Assembly (NCBI GenBank): GCA_045537695.1
Contig: JAZSQB010000027.1
Location: 17,788 to 81,787 of the forward strand
Reading direction: 5' to 3'
Length of the DNA stretch: 64,000 nucleotides
From: RGIG2041 sp045537695
GTDB taxonomy: Bacteria; Bacillota; Clostridia; UBA1381; UMGS1253
Under the pieces are notes generated by a model. That model was not told the DNA's origin. It was given only the letters and a program-made list of their open reading frames with translations, and did not search any database. Each line of letters starts with the position of its first letter. Positions within the stretch are counted from its first letter, which is position 1. Below are positions 23,584 to 31,934 of this stretch, piece by piece. The position numbers and the translations under genes were made by a program.

Positions 23584-25098
23584 TCACTTCTGCGCTGTAA
23601 ACTTTTCCGTAAATTCTGCAATGGCTTCACCGAGCTTTGCATCGTTTTCCTTCGACAAGTCGCCCGTTGCAGTAATATCATTTAAAATCTGCGGATAGCT
23701 GTTTTGCATAAATGTAAACAAGCCGCTCTGGTAATCGTCAATATCCTCCAGCGCAACCGCTTTGAGATAATTATGGATTACCGCATAGATAATCACAACC
23801 TGCAGCTCTACCGGAATCGGCGTGTTGCGGTTCTGCTTTAACACTTCCACAATACGCGCGCCCTGCTCGAGACGCTCCTTGGTATCCTCATCGAGGTCGG
23901 AACCGAACTGTGCAAAGGACTGGAGTTCTCTGTATTGCGAGTACGAAAGCTTTAACTGACCGGAAACCTTCTTCATCGCCTTAATCTGCGCATTACCACC
24001 GACACGGGATACGGAAATACCCGGATTTACCGCCGGACGGATACCGCTATGGAACAGCTCTGTTTCCAGAAAAATCTGCCCGTCCGTAATAGAAATTACG
24101 TTGGTCGGAATGTATGCCGATACATCGCCTGCCTGCGTTTCGATAATCGGCAGCGCCGTTAAAGAGCCCCCGCCGTATTCCGGCGCCAGTCTTGCCGCAC
24201 GCTCCAAAAGTCTCGAATGCAGATAGAATACGTCGCCCGGATAAGCCTCACGCCCAGGCGGGCGGCGAATCAACAGAGAAAGTGCTCTGTACGCTACCGC
24301 GTGCTTGGACAAATCATCGTAAATAATCAAGACATCCTTGCCCTGATACATAAAGTATTCGCCCATGGCACAACCGGAATACGGTGCAATATACTGCATC
24401 GGCGCAAGCTCGGATGCCGTTGCCGAAACGACGATGGTATAATCCATCGCGCCGTTCTGTGAAAGCGTTTCTACAAGCTGCGCTACCGTCGAACGCTTCT
24501 GACCAATGGCAACATAGATACAAATCACATCTTTGCCCTTCTGGTTGATGATGGTATCGGTTGCAATGACCGTTTTACCGGTCTGTCTGTCACCGATAAT
24601 CAGCTCACGCTGCCCGCGACCGATCGGAATCATGGAGTCAATCGCCTTGATACCGGTCTGGAGCGGCACGCTAACGGACTTTCTTTCAATAATACCCGGC
24701 GCCGCGCTTTCAATCGGGCGCGTCTCGGTGGTTTCAATCGGACCCTGCCCGTCAATCGGATGACCGAGGGCATCCACCACGCGACCAATAAGTGCCTCAC
24801 CAACCGGTACTTCTACGACTCTGCCGGTACGCTTTACAACATCCCCTTCACGGATGCCTGCATCCGTACCGAGGATAACGACGCTGACAAAGCTTTCCTC
24901 TAAGTTGAGCGCCATACCGTACTCCCCGTTGGCAAACTCCAAAAGCTCGTTTGCCATACAGTTATCGAGTCCGTGTACCTTGGCAATACCATCACCAACT
25001 TCAATAACGCTGCCGGTTTCCTTCTGTTCTATCTTATTTTCATAATTCTTAATCTGATTAATAATAATCTTACTGATTTCATCTGCTTTCAGCTGCAT
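23584..25098 (-). CDS. atpA: F-ATPase subunit alpha
   Basis: 504 aa. Walker A GDRQTGKTVIA lies near 170, with the signature RPAVNPGISVSRVGG. Alpha carries the non-catalytic nucleotide sites and the regulatory interface. Spacing to atpH is 26 bp. Confidence 0.97.
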   Translation of the reverse strand: MQLKADEISKIIINQIKNYENKIEQKETGSVIEVGDGIAKVHGLDNCMANELLEFANGEYGMALNLEESFVSVVILGTDAGIREGDVVKRTGRVVEVPVGEALIGRVVDALGHPIDGQGPIETTETRPIESAAPGIIERKSVSVPLQTGIKAIDSMIPIGRGQRELIIGDRQTGKTVIATDTIINQKGKDVICIYVAIGQKRSTVAQLVETLSQNGAMDYTIVVSATASELAPMQYIAPYSGCAMGEYFMYQGKDVLIIYDDLSKHAVAYRALSLLIRRPPGREAYPGDVFYLHSRLLERAARLAPEYGGGSLTALPIIETQAGDVSAYIPTNVISITDGQIFLETELFHSGIRPAVNPGISVSRVGGNAQIKAMKKVSGQLKLSYSQYRELQSFAQFGSDLDEDTKERLEQGARIVEVLKQNRNTPIPVELQVVIIYAVIHNYLKAVALEDIDDYQSGLFTFMQNSYPQILNDITATGDLSKENDAKLGEAIAEFTEKFTAQK

Positions 25099-25124
25099 TG
25101 TCTCACCATCTTTCTGTAGGCGGT

Positions 25125-25661
25125 TTATGAATTCATTTTAATCTGTGCTTCCAAGTCAAGCAGGCGCGAACGCACGGATGCATCTATCTGTCTGTTTGCC
25201 ATACGCACCGTCAGACCGCCCAAAATCTCCGGGTCTACTTTATTCTGAAGCACAACCGTTTTGCCGGTCATCTTCGAAAGCTTCTTCTGCAGCTTTGCAA
25301 GCAGCGTTTCTGTCATCGGCACCGCCGTAATCGCCACAGCTTCTTCAATGTTGTGCTCCGCATTATACTTTTTTACATAGGCACGCCGCGTAGCAGCAAA
25401 GGCATACATCTGCTTTTTCTCGGCGAGAATTTTTAAAAAATTACTTGTGTACGGATGCACGTGTGCGGAAAAAGCCGCATCCAGCAGCTTCACCTTCTCT
25501 GTCTGCATCACGGTCGGACTGTCGAGCAAGGTCTTGTATTCCGGTTGCTGTGTCAGCACTGTATCTACAAGCTCCAAATCCGCCAAAAGGCGCTCGCAAA
25601 GCCCTTCTGCGCAGGCAAGCGCATACAACGAGCCTCCGTACAGTACAGAAAACTCTGTCAT
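25125..25661 (-). CDS. atpH: F-ATPase subunit delta
   Basis: 178 aa, OSCP/delta family. The N-terminal helical bundle (GGSLYALACAEG) and the C-terminal motif DPEILGGLTVRMANRQIDAS are typical. It links F1 to the peripheral stalk. It overlaps atpF by 4 bp (ATGA). Confidence 0.93.
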   Translation of the reverse strand: MTEFSVLYGGSLYALACAEGLCERLLADLELVDTVLTQQPEYKTLLDSPTVMQTEKVKLLDAAFSAHVHPYTSNFLKILAEKKQMYAFAATRRAYVKKYNAEHNIEEAVAITAVPMTETLLAKLQKKLSKMTGKTVVLQNKVDPEILGGLTVRMANRQIDASVRSRLLDLEAQIKMNS

Positions 25662-26170
25662 AGCGTTTCACCCATTTCATCCATACACTTTTCAATCAGC
25701 GCACTCTGTCCCTCGGCGTCCAAATCCTTTTCAATCACTTTGGATGCCATCAAAACGGCCATAGAGCAAATTTCACCCTTGGCTTCCTCCAAGGCTGCCT
25801 TTTGCTCACGCGCGATACGCGCCTGTGCGCCTTCAATTATATTTGCCGCCTGCGCCTGCGAATCAGACAAAATCTGGTCAGCGCGGTTTTGTGCATTCTG
25901 CACCGCCTCTGCCACAATCGATTCTGCCTGCGCATTTGCACCGGCAAGCTTTTCCGTATACTCTGCTTCCATCGCCTTTGCGTTATCGCTCGCGCTTTGC
26001 GCATCTGCATACATTTTGCCGACTTCATCTTCGCGCTGCTTGATAATGCCCATAATTGGCTTAAAGAGCAGCTTTTTAATGATTAAAAACAAAACAAGCA
26101 AATTTGCCCAAGTGAAAATCAGCGTCCACACATCGGGCGGTATGGAAACAAATTGTAATGTTTTTTCCAT
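25658..26170 (-). CDS. atpF: F-ATPase subunit b
   Basis: 170 aa. One N-terminal membrane helix (TLIFTWANLLVLFLIIKKLLF-like) is followed by a long charged, Ala-rich coiled coil, the peripheral stalk. The start at 26170 lies 26 bp after atpE. Confidence 0.93.
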   Translation of the reverse strand: MEKTLQFVSIPPDVWTLIFTWANLLVLFLIIKKLLFKPIMGIIKQREDEVGKMYADAQSASDNAKAMEAEYTEKLAGANAQAESIVAEAVQNAQNRADQILSDSQAQAANIIEGAQARIAREQKAALEEAKGEICSMAVLMASKVIEKDLDAEGQSALIEKCMDEMGETL

Positions 26171-26196
26171 GTTACGCCTCCAAGGTTGTTAAGATA

Positions 26197-26463
26197 TTAA
26201 AGCATACCTACAAACGGATTTGCAAACAACAGAATCATTGCAACAACCAAACCGTAAATACCGGTGGATTCCGCAACGGCACAACCTAAAAGCATCGTGG
26301 ACATAATGTCACCCTTTGCTTCAGGCTGACGACCAACAGATTCTGCACCCTTACCTGCTGCATAACCCTGACCGATACCAGGACCGATACCCGCGATCAT
26401 CGCAAGACCCGCACCAACAGCCGATGCACCCAATACGATTGCCTTTGCCAATAACATATCCAT
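26197..26463 (-). CDS. atpE: F-ATPase subunit c, Na+-binding type
   Basis: 88 aa hairpin of two membrane helices with the loop ESVGRQPEAKGD. The carboxylate is Glu65 in VAESTGIYG. Gln32, Val63, Glu65, Ser66, Thr67 and Tyr70 are all present, which is the full Na+ ligand set known from Ilyobacter and Propionigenium c-rings. Overall it is very close to those proteins. The enzyme is therefore predicted to be a Na+-translocating F-ATPase. Confidence 0.95.
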   Translation of the reverse strand: MDMLLAKAIVLGASAVGAGLAMIAGIGPGIGQGYAAGKGAESVGRQPEAKGDIMSTMLLGCAVAESTGIYGLVVAMILLFANPFVGML

Positions 26464-26502
26464 TTTTTCTTCCTCCTAAATATTTATATTTTAAAAATAA
26501 TT

Positions 26503-27225
26503 TTACTCTACACCTGATACGAACGACATGGTAAGCATACAGAAGATGTATGCTTGCAAAAAGCCCGTAAACAAATCAAAATAGATAGATAACATTGCCG
26601 GTATACCCACCTGCAAAATGGGAATAGAGCTGATAAACTCTACCGGTATCCAGGAAAGCAACATATTGCTTAATCCCGCCAATGCACTGTACATCAAGGT
26701 GGAAATAACAATACCCGAAGCAATGTTACCAAAATGACGGAACGCCATCGAAATCGGATTTGCAATTTCACCGATGATATTCATCGGCAGCATCACCGCT
26801 ACCGGCTGCACAAACGATTTCAGCCAACCGCCGACACCATTGATGCGGATATTGTTGCCTTGCACCATAATAAATGTAAGCAATGCCCAACCAAATGTGG
26901 TATTCAAGTCACCTGTCATCGGACGCATTCCCAACAGTGAGGACAAACTGCCGACCACCGAAAAGGCAAACAGTGTACCGATATATGGTGCAAACCCGAG
27001 GTACTTTTCACCCATCGTTTCCCGCACCATATTGTTCGTCATCATCACGAGCTTTTCTGCAACAATTTGCTTCTTGCTTGGTTTGCGCACACTTAGACCT
27101 CGCGTCAGCCAGATGCACAAAAGTACAATGGCCGCCATAATAATCCAACCGTTCACAATCGTTTCCGTAATATGAAAGCTACCCCATTCAAACAGAATTT
27201 TTGGTCCGGTTATGTTTATATTCAT
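26503..27225 (-). CDS. atpB: F-ATPase subunit a
   Basis: 240 aa with about five or six membrane helices. The conserved stator arginine probably lies in the segment AFRHFGNIASGIV. The C-terminal helices LPILQVG-like and VFTGLLQAYIF-like (here LFTGFLQAYIFCML) are typical. It forms the ion half-channels. It overlaps the upstream atpI by 4 bp. Confidence 0.95.
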   Translation of the reverse strand: MNINITGPKILFEWGSFHITETIVNGWIIMAAIVLLCIWLTRGLSVRKPSKKQIVAEKLVMMTNNMVRETMGEKYLGFAPYIGTLFAFSVVGSLSSLLGMRPMTGDLNTTFGWALLTFIMVQGNNIRINGVGGWLKSFVQPVAVMLPMNIIGEIANPISMAFRHFGNIASGIVISTLMYSALAGLSNMLLSWIPVEFISSIPILQVGIPAMLSIYFDLFTGFLQAYIFCMLTMSFVSGVE

Positions 27226-27620
27226 TCTTGTCGCTCACCTCTGTCCTTTTTAAAATGTGCCGCAATACCGCACACCGTAATCACAATACGCGGAAACAAC
27301 AGCGGAATCGCCGCGGTAAACACATTGAAATACGGTGCTTTAATTGCCCAGTAAATCGTCACCGCCGCCAATGCCAGACGCAGATAGTAACCGCCCATCA
27401 TATAGCCCTTCGCCTGATTTTCGCTTTTCTGCACGCTGCGCGATATAAAATATGCCGTCAGCACAAAATTGAGAATGGCATAGCTGCAGCCGAGCAAAAT
27501 GCCCCAAAGCATCGGTGCCTGCCAATGCCAGATGCACCCGACTACAATCGCCATACACACCCCTAAAATAGCGACACCAAGCACCATTTTCTTTATTTCA
27601 CTTGTCAGTGACTTATCCAT
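27222..27620 (-). CDS. atpI: ATP synthase subunit I-like membrane protein
   Basis: 132 aa with four predicted membrane helices. Position directly before atpB and the pattern of helices fit ATP synthase protein I (PF03899), thought to help c-ring assembly. Sequence similarity in this family is weak, so the call rests partly on position. Confidence 0.75.
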   Translation of the reverse strand: MDKSLTSEIKKMVLGVAILGVCMAIVVGCIWHWQAPMLWGILLGCSYAILNFVLTAYFISRSVQKSENQAKGYMMGGYYLRLALAAVTIYWAIKAPYFNVFTAAIPLLFPRIVITVCGIAAHFKKDRGERQE

Positions 27621-27634
27621 AGACGTATCCGTCC

Positions 27635-27856
27635 TTATTTCTTTTTAGTCCATTTTTTCAGTAAGGCAGAGAGATTGGAAAACCCTGCCCCTACGCCAAG
27701 CACACCGCCTGCTATGACAATCCAATTTCCCAAATCATAATATCTTTGCAGCCAGCCTGCACCAATGATACAGCAGGCAATCGGCACAAACATATTCAGT
27801 CCCAACTGCGTAATCATACTCAGCGATTTTAAAATTTCAGCTCTGTCCTTTTTCAT
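27635..27856 (-). CDS. atpZ: AtpZ/AtpI-type small membrane protein
   Basis: 73 aa with two membrane helices: MITQLGLNMFVPIACCIIGA and WIVIAGGVLGVGAGF. This fits the AtpZ family (F0F1-ATPase subunit, PF09527), a cation-handling accessory subunit. It overlaps the wecB stop codon by one base (TAATG), which ties the atp genes to the wall-sugar genes. Confidence 0.78.
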   Translation of the reverse strand: MKKDRAEILKSLSMITQLGLNMFVPIACCIIGAGWLQRYYDLGNWIVIAGGVLGVGAGFSNLSALLKKWTKKK

Positions 27857-29010
27857 TATGCCATAAAGTCTTCGATGCGCTTGTCCGTAATGCCGAACTC
27901 GTACAGAAGTGCCTCTACAATACGAGCAGATGCATTACCGTCACCGTACGGGTTGGCAGCCTGCGCCATCTTGTCATAAGCGGCTTTATCATCCAAAAGC
28001 TCTTTGGCAAGCTTTAAGATTACATCCTTGTCCACGCCGGCAATCTTAACCGTACCTGCCTCAACCGCTTCCGGACGCTCCGTTTCATTACGCAGCACCA
28101 ATACCGGTTTTGCCAGCGACGGTGCCTCTTCCTGCAAGCCGCCGGAGTCCGTCATTACCATAAAGCAACGCGCCATCGCGTTGTGCAGATCGTCTACATT
28201 GACCGGCTCGATGAGCGATACGCGGTCGAGACCGCCCAAAATATCAAATACGACCTCGCGTACAGCCGGATTTAAGTGCACCGGATATACGAGCTGAATG
28301 TCTTCATAGGTTTCTACAAGCTCTTTGAGTGCATAGCATATGTTCTTGAGCGGCTCGCCTAAGTTTTCGCGTCTGTGCGCCGTTACCAAAATCACACGGC
28401 GTGCGTTAAAGTCGAGGTTTCTTAACGTTTCATCCGTGAAGGTATAATCCTCGCGTACGGTGCTCTTGAGCGCGTCAATAACGGTGTTACCCGTGATATA
28501 AATCTTCGCTGGGTTGATGCTTTCCTTTAAAAGATTGTTCTTATTGGAAACCGTCGGCGAAAAATGATAGTCCGCAATCACACCAGTCAGGCAACGGTTC
28601 ATTTCCTCCGGGAACGGAGAATACTTATCGTACGTACGAAGTCCCGCTTCTACGTGACCTACCTTGACCTGATTGTAAAAGGCAGCCAGTGCACCTGCAA
28701 ATGTCGTTGTGGTATCGCCGTGTACCAAAATCACATCCGGCTTTTCTTGCTTGATGACCTCATCCAAGCCTGCAATAACGCTGTTTGTAATGCTCACCAA
28801 GGTCTGGCGGTCCTTCATAATATCCAAATCATAATCCGGCACAACGCCAAACATTTCCAATACCTGGTCCAGCATCTGTCTGTGCTGCGCTGTTACGCAC
28901 ACCTTTGCATCTATATACGGGCACTTTGCAAGCTCAATAGCAAGCGGTGCCATCTTAATCGCTTCCGGACGTGTGCCGAAAACGGTCATTGCCTTAATTT
29001 TCTTTTCCAC
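27856..29010 (-). CDS. wecB: UDP-N-acetylglucosamine 2-epimerase (non-hydrolysing)
   Basis: 384 aa. It interconverts UDP-GlcNAc and UDP-ManNAc, a teichoic-acid linkage precursor. Motifs are VFGTRPEAIKMAPL at the N-terminus, HGDTTTTFAG, HVEAGLRTYDKYSPFPEE, TAHRRENLGEPL and TDSGGLQEEAP. It overlaps tagO by 17 bp and is followed by atpZ. Confidence 0.95.
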   Translation of the reverse strand: MEKKIKAMTVFGTRPEAIKMAPLAIELAKCPYIDAKVCVTAQHRQMLDQVLEMFGVVPDYDLDIMKDRQTLVSITNSVIAGLDEVIKQEKPDVILVHGDTTTTFAGALAAFYNQVKVGHVEAGLRTYDKYSPFPEEMNRCLTGVIADYHFSPTVSNKNNLLKESINPAKIYITGNTVIDALKSTVREDYTFTDETLRNLDFNARRVILVTAHRRENLGEPLKNICYALKELVETYEDIQLVYPVHLNPAVREVVFDILGGLDRVSLIEPVNVDDLHNAMARCFMVMTDSGGLQEEAPSLAKPVLVLRNETERPEAVEAGTVKIAGVDKDVILKLAKELLDDKAAYDKMAQAANPYGDGNASARIVEALLYEFGITDKRIEDFMA

Positions 29011-30157
29011 TGTCTTCTCCCCCTATTTCCTCATGCTCTTCTGCAATCTGTATTTCCTGTAATACCACCTGCACATCCGCCTCGGTTTTCTTAGCTTCCT
29101 GTGCAGCAATCATCTCTTCAAAATGCTCTCTGCGCTTGGTGACCATACCGCCGCCAAACACAAATACCAACACACAAATCAACAAAATCAGCGCACGCAT
29201 TGCGCCGCTCTCTGCCAGCAGTACGGCAGCCAATCCCAGCACGCCGCTGATGGCATAAAGAATAAACACCGTCTGCTTCTGCGAAAATCCCATATCCACC
29301 AAACGGTGATGAATGTGCCCGCGGTCCGGCGTCATAATGCCCTGACCGGTAAACAAACGTCTTAAAATCGCAAAGCCCGTGTCAAAAATCGGCAAGCCCA
29401 AAATCAGAAGCGGTACGGCAAACGAAATCACCGCATAGCTTTTAAAGCTACCCTGTACGGACAGCACCGCCAGCATAAAGCCCAAAAATGTAGAACCGGT
29501 GTCGCCCAAAAAGATGGTCGCTGGATTGAAATTAAACGGCAGAAAACCGAAGCACGCACCTGCAATAATCAGCGCAATGAGCGCAATCTTCGCCTCCCCG
29601 ACTACGCCGGCTACAAACACCAGCGAAACCGCCGCAATCGAAGAAATTCCAGCTGCCAGACCGTCTAAGCCGTCAATTAAATTTACAGCATTGGTAATGG
29701 CAACAATCCAAAGCACAGTAAACGGTATGGAAACCCATTTATCGAGCTGCAGCACCGGCAGATTGGAAAAAAAGTTCGGATTGGTGAATACCTCTACGCG
29801 GATATTGCCGCCGTATACAACCACCAATGCCGCTATAATCTGCACGACAAACTTCACCTTGGCGCTCAAACCACGGCTATCATCTATAATGCCCAAAATC
29901 ACAATAATAATTGCCCCGCTCAAAACAGCAACCAAATCTCTTGTAATTTCACAAAAGCTCAAAAGGCTCACCAAAAAGCCAAAAAACACGGCAATACCGC
30001 CCAGGCGCGGTGTCGCTTTTTTGTGCATACGCCTGCCGTCGCGCGGCACATCCATGGCGCCGATTTTTCCGGCAACAATTTTCGCCATCGGCACAGAAAC
30101 AAATGTAAACGCAAATGCTACCACAAAGGCAAGTGCCATAATCACATACACATTCAT
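28994..30157 (-). CDS. tagO: Undecaprenyl-phosphate N-acetylglucosaminyl 1-phosphate transferase (TagO/WecA, MraY family)
   Basis: 387 aa with about ten or eleven membrane helices. Family motifs are PRLGGIAVFFG, ILGIIDDSRGLSAKVKF, NAVNLIDGLDGLAAG and DRGHIHHRLVDMG. It starts teichoic acid or other glycopolymer synthesis by loading GlcNAc-1-P on undecaprenyl phosphate. A charged C-terminal tail of about 40 residues (EAKKTEADVQ, EEHEEIGGE) is unusual and cytoplasmic by prediction. Pairing with wecB supports a ManNAc-containing linkage unit, consistent with the LCP ligase at 1.2-2.7 kb. Confidence 0.92.
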   Translation of the reverse strand: MNVYVIMALAFVVAFAFTFVSVPMAKIVAGKIGAMDVPRDGRRMHKKATPRLGGIAVFFGFLVSLLSFCEITRDLVAVLSGAIIIVILGIIDDSRGLSAKVKFVVQIIAALVVVYGGNIRVEVFTNPNFFSNLPVLQLDKWVSIPFTVLWIVAITNAVNLIDGLDGLAAGISSIAAVSLVFVAGVVGEAKIALIALIIAGACFGFLPFNFNPATIFLGDTGSTFLGFMLAVLSVQGSFKSYAVISFAVPLLILGLPIFDTGFAILRRLFTGQGIMTPDRGHIHHRLVDMGFSQKQTVFILYAISGVLGLAAVLLAESGAMRALILLICVLVFVFGGGMVTKRREHFEEMIAAQEAKKTEADVQVVLQEIQIAEEHEEIGGEDSGKEN

Positions 30158-30178
30158 ACTTTATCACCCGCAATCAGC

Positions 30179-31183
30179 TCAGCGCTTTACAAAGCCGACC
30201 TTTCTGTATACCTTATCCAGTGTGCGGCGCGCCAGATACTGCGCGTGCTGTGCACCCTCTGTATAAACCTTTTCAATATACGCTTTATCCTGCATATACT
30301 GTTCGTACTTTTCCTTAATCGGACGCAGACACTCTACAACCGCCTCGGCAACCTCGGCTTTAAACTCACCGTAGCCCTTACCTCTAAAGCGGCTTTCTAT
30401 CGAATCCATGCTTTCGCCGCTCGTTGCAGACAGAATACTCATCAGATTCTCAATGCCTTCCTTGCCTTCGCCGCGGCGCACACTGCCTTCGCTGTCCGTC
30501 ACCGCACTCTTGATTTTCTTTGCAATCACATCCGCATCGTCCACGATGGAGATAAAGCCCTTTGGGTTCGGGTCGGACTTGCTCATCTTCTTGGTCGGCT
30601 CGGTTAAGCTCATAATCTTCGCGCCCACCTTCGCAATGTAAGGCTCCGGCACCTTAAAGGTTTCGGAATAAATACCATTAAAGCGCTCCGCGATGTCACG
30701 CGCCAGCTCCAAATGCTGCTTTTGGTCCACACCGACCGGCACCAAATCCGTCTGATAAAGCAAAATATCTGCCGCCATCAGCACCGGATAGGTAAACAAA
30801 CCGGCATTGATATTATCTGCATGTCTTTGCGACTTATCCTTAAACTGTGTCATTCTGCTCAATTCACCCATATAGGTGTAGCAATTGAGAATCCACGCGA
30901 GCTCCGCGTGTGCCGGCACATGCGACTGAAAATACATAATATTTTTCTGCGGGTCTAAACCGCAAGCCAAGAACAAACTCAAAAGTTCTATGCTTCTTTT
31001 TCTTAAATCCGCCGGATTCTGCCGCACGGTAATGGAGTGCAAATCCGCCACGCAGTACATACAGTTGTAGTCATCCTGCAAATTTACCCAATTTTTGATT
31101 GCGCCCAGGTAATTGCCGAGCGTAACAACGCCGGACGGCTGAATGCCCGAATACAAAATTTTTTTATTTTCTTCCACGTCCAT
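30179..31183 (-). CDS. trpS: Tryptophanyl-tRNA synthetase
   Basis: 334 aa, class I. The HIGH-like motif is in SGVVTLGNYLGAIKNW and the KMSKS motif in TKKMSKSDPN. DLVPVGVDQKQHLELARDIA is typical. It has its own promoter and lies 21 bp upstream of tagO. I saw no T-box or trp leader in its 5' region. Confidence 0.97.
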   Translation of the reverse strand: MDVEENKKILYSGIQPSGVVTLGNYLGAIKNWVNLQDDYNCMYCVADLHSITVRQNPADLRKRSIELLSLFLACGLDPQKNIMYFQSHVPAHAELAWILNCYTYMGELSRMTQFKDKSQRHADNINAGLFTYPVLMAADILLYQTDLVPVGVDQKQHLELARDIAERFNGIYSETFKVPEPYIAKVGAKIMSLTEPTKKMSKSDPNPKGFISIVDDADVIAKKIKSAVTDSEGSVRRGEGKEGIENLMSILSATSGESMDSIESRFRGKGYGEFKAEVAEAVVECLRPIKEKYEQYMQDKAYIEKVYTEGAQHAQYLARRTLDKVYRKVGFVKR

Positions 31184-31261
31184 TTCGCCTCACTATTGCA
31201 TTTTCTGCTTTTTTCGTCTAAAAAACGATTTCTAAAAAAATCCATTCCTTATGCAGTATAC

Positions 31262-31290
31262 ACTATACCATAAAATTCCGATATTGTAAA
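31262..31290 (-). promoter_or_regulatory. Promoter of trpS (and possibly the whole trpS-atp run)
   Basis: Minus-strand TTTACA, 17-bp spacer, TATAGT. Confidence 0.6.
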
Positions 31291-31402
31291 GCATTGTTTA
31301 TTATATATCCATAATTTTACTTATTTTTTGCTTTCTATTTTCAGAAAAAATAACGGAAAGAAACCTATTGATTTTTTTCTTATATTAGTATACAATATAA
31401 TA

Positions 31403-31441
31403 TATACGCTAAATATACGCTAAAAATAGGTAGCGTTATAC
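31403..31441. promoter_or_regulatory. Repeated operator-like motif before the lipoprotein gene
   Basis: TATACGCTAAA at 31403 and 31414 in direct order, then the inverted TAGCGTTATA at 31431-31440, just upstream of the GTG start region. The regulator is unknown. Confidence 0.4.
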
Positions 31442-31468
31442 ACACATCGACAAAAAAGGAGAGGGCTC

Positions 31469-31834
31469 GTGAAAAAGTCTGTTTATTTGTTTTTGGTTAT
31501 CTGTCTTATGCTTGCTCTGCTGACAAGCTGTGGCAAACCAATATGCCATACAGCATACGATGGTCACCTGCCCCAGCTTCCGTTCTTAGAGGATGACACG
31601 TCAGACGGCGGCTCGCTCGGTTTATATGATGGCAGCGCATTCGGCATTGTAGAAAGCACCTGCAAGCATGGCATTACGATAAAGATGCAGGACAAGTCTT
31701 TTTTCTTTGCCTGGACAGACCTTGCAAAAAAAGCGTATGCTACCTTTGGCATAAAGGTCGGTGATGAAATTGCCATTCCGGTGGATGCCGACGAAAATAC
31801 ATATATTGCACGCAACATAGAAAAGGTAATGTAA
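31469..31834 (+). CDS. Small lipoprotein of unknown function
   Basis: 121 aa. The signal MKKSVYLFLVICLMLALLTS ends in a lipobox (LTSC), so the mature protein is lipid-anchored and about 100 aa. The C-terminal part (VESTCKHGITIKM, FAWTDLAKKAY, VGDEIAIPVDADENTYIARN) looks like a small beta-barrel, but I do not recognise a family. The GTG start follows AGGAGAGGG. It lies 100 bp upstream of ppdK on the same strand. Confidence 0.7.
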   Translation: MKKSVYLFLVICLMLALLTSCGKPICHTAYDGHLPQLPFLEDDTSDGGSLGLYDGSAFGIVESTCKHGITIKMQDKSFFFAWTDLAKKAYATFGIKVGDEIAIPVDADENTYIARNIEKVM

Positions 31835-31934
31835 TTTTCATTTGTTATATAGCCGCAAAGGCTTTATATAAGGTAAGCTAATTAAAGCTCCGTTACGGAA
31901 TGCTCTGTTTCGGGGACTTCAAGGAGGAAAAAAT

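Noticed and set aside
31184..31468. Searched for a T-box or trp leader upstream of trpS
   Set aside because: No AGGGUGGNACCGCG-type T-box sequence and no specifier hairpin were seen.
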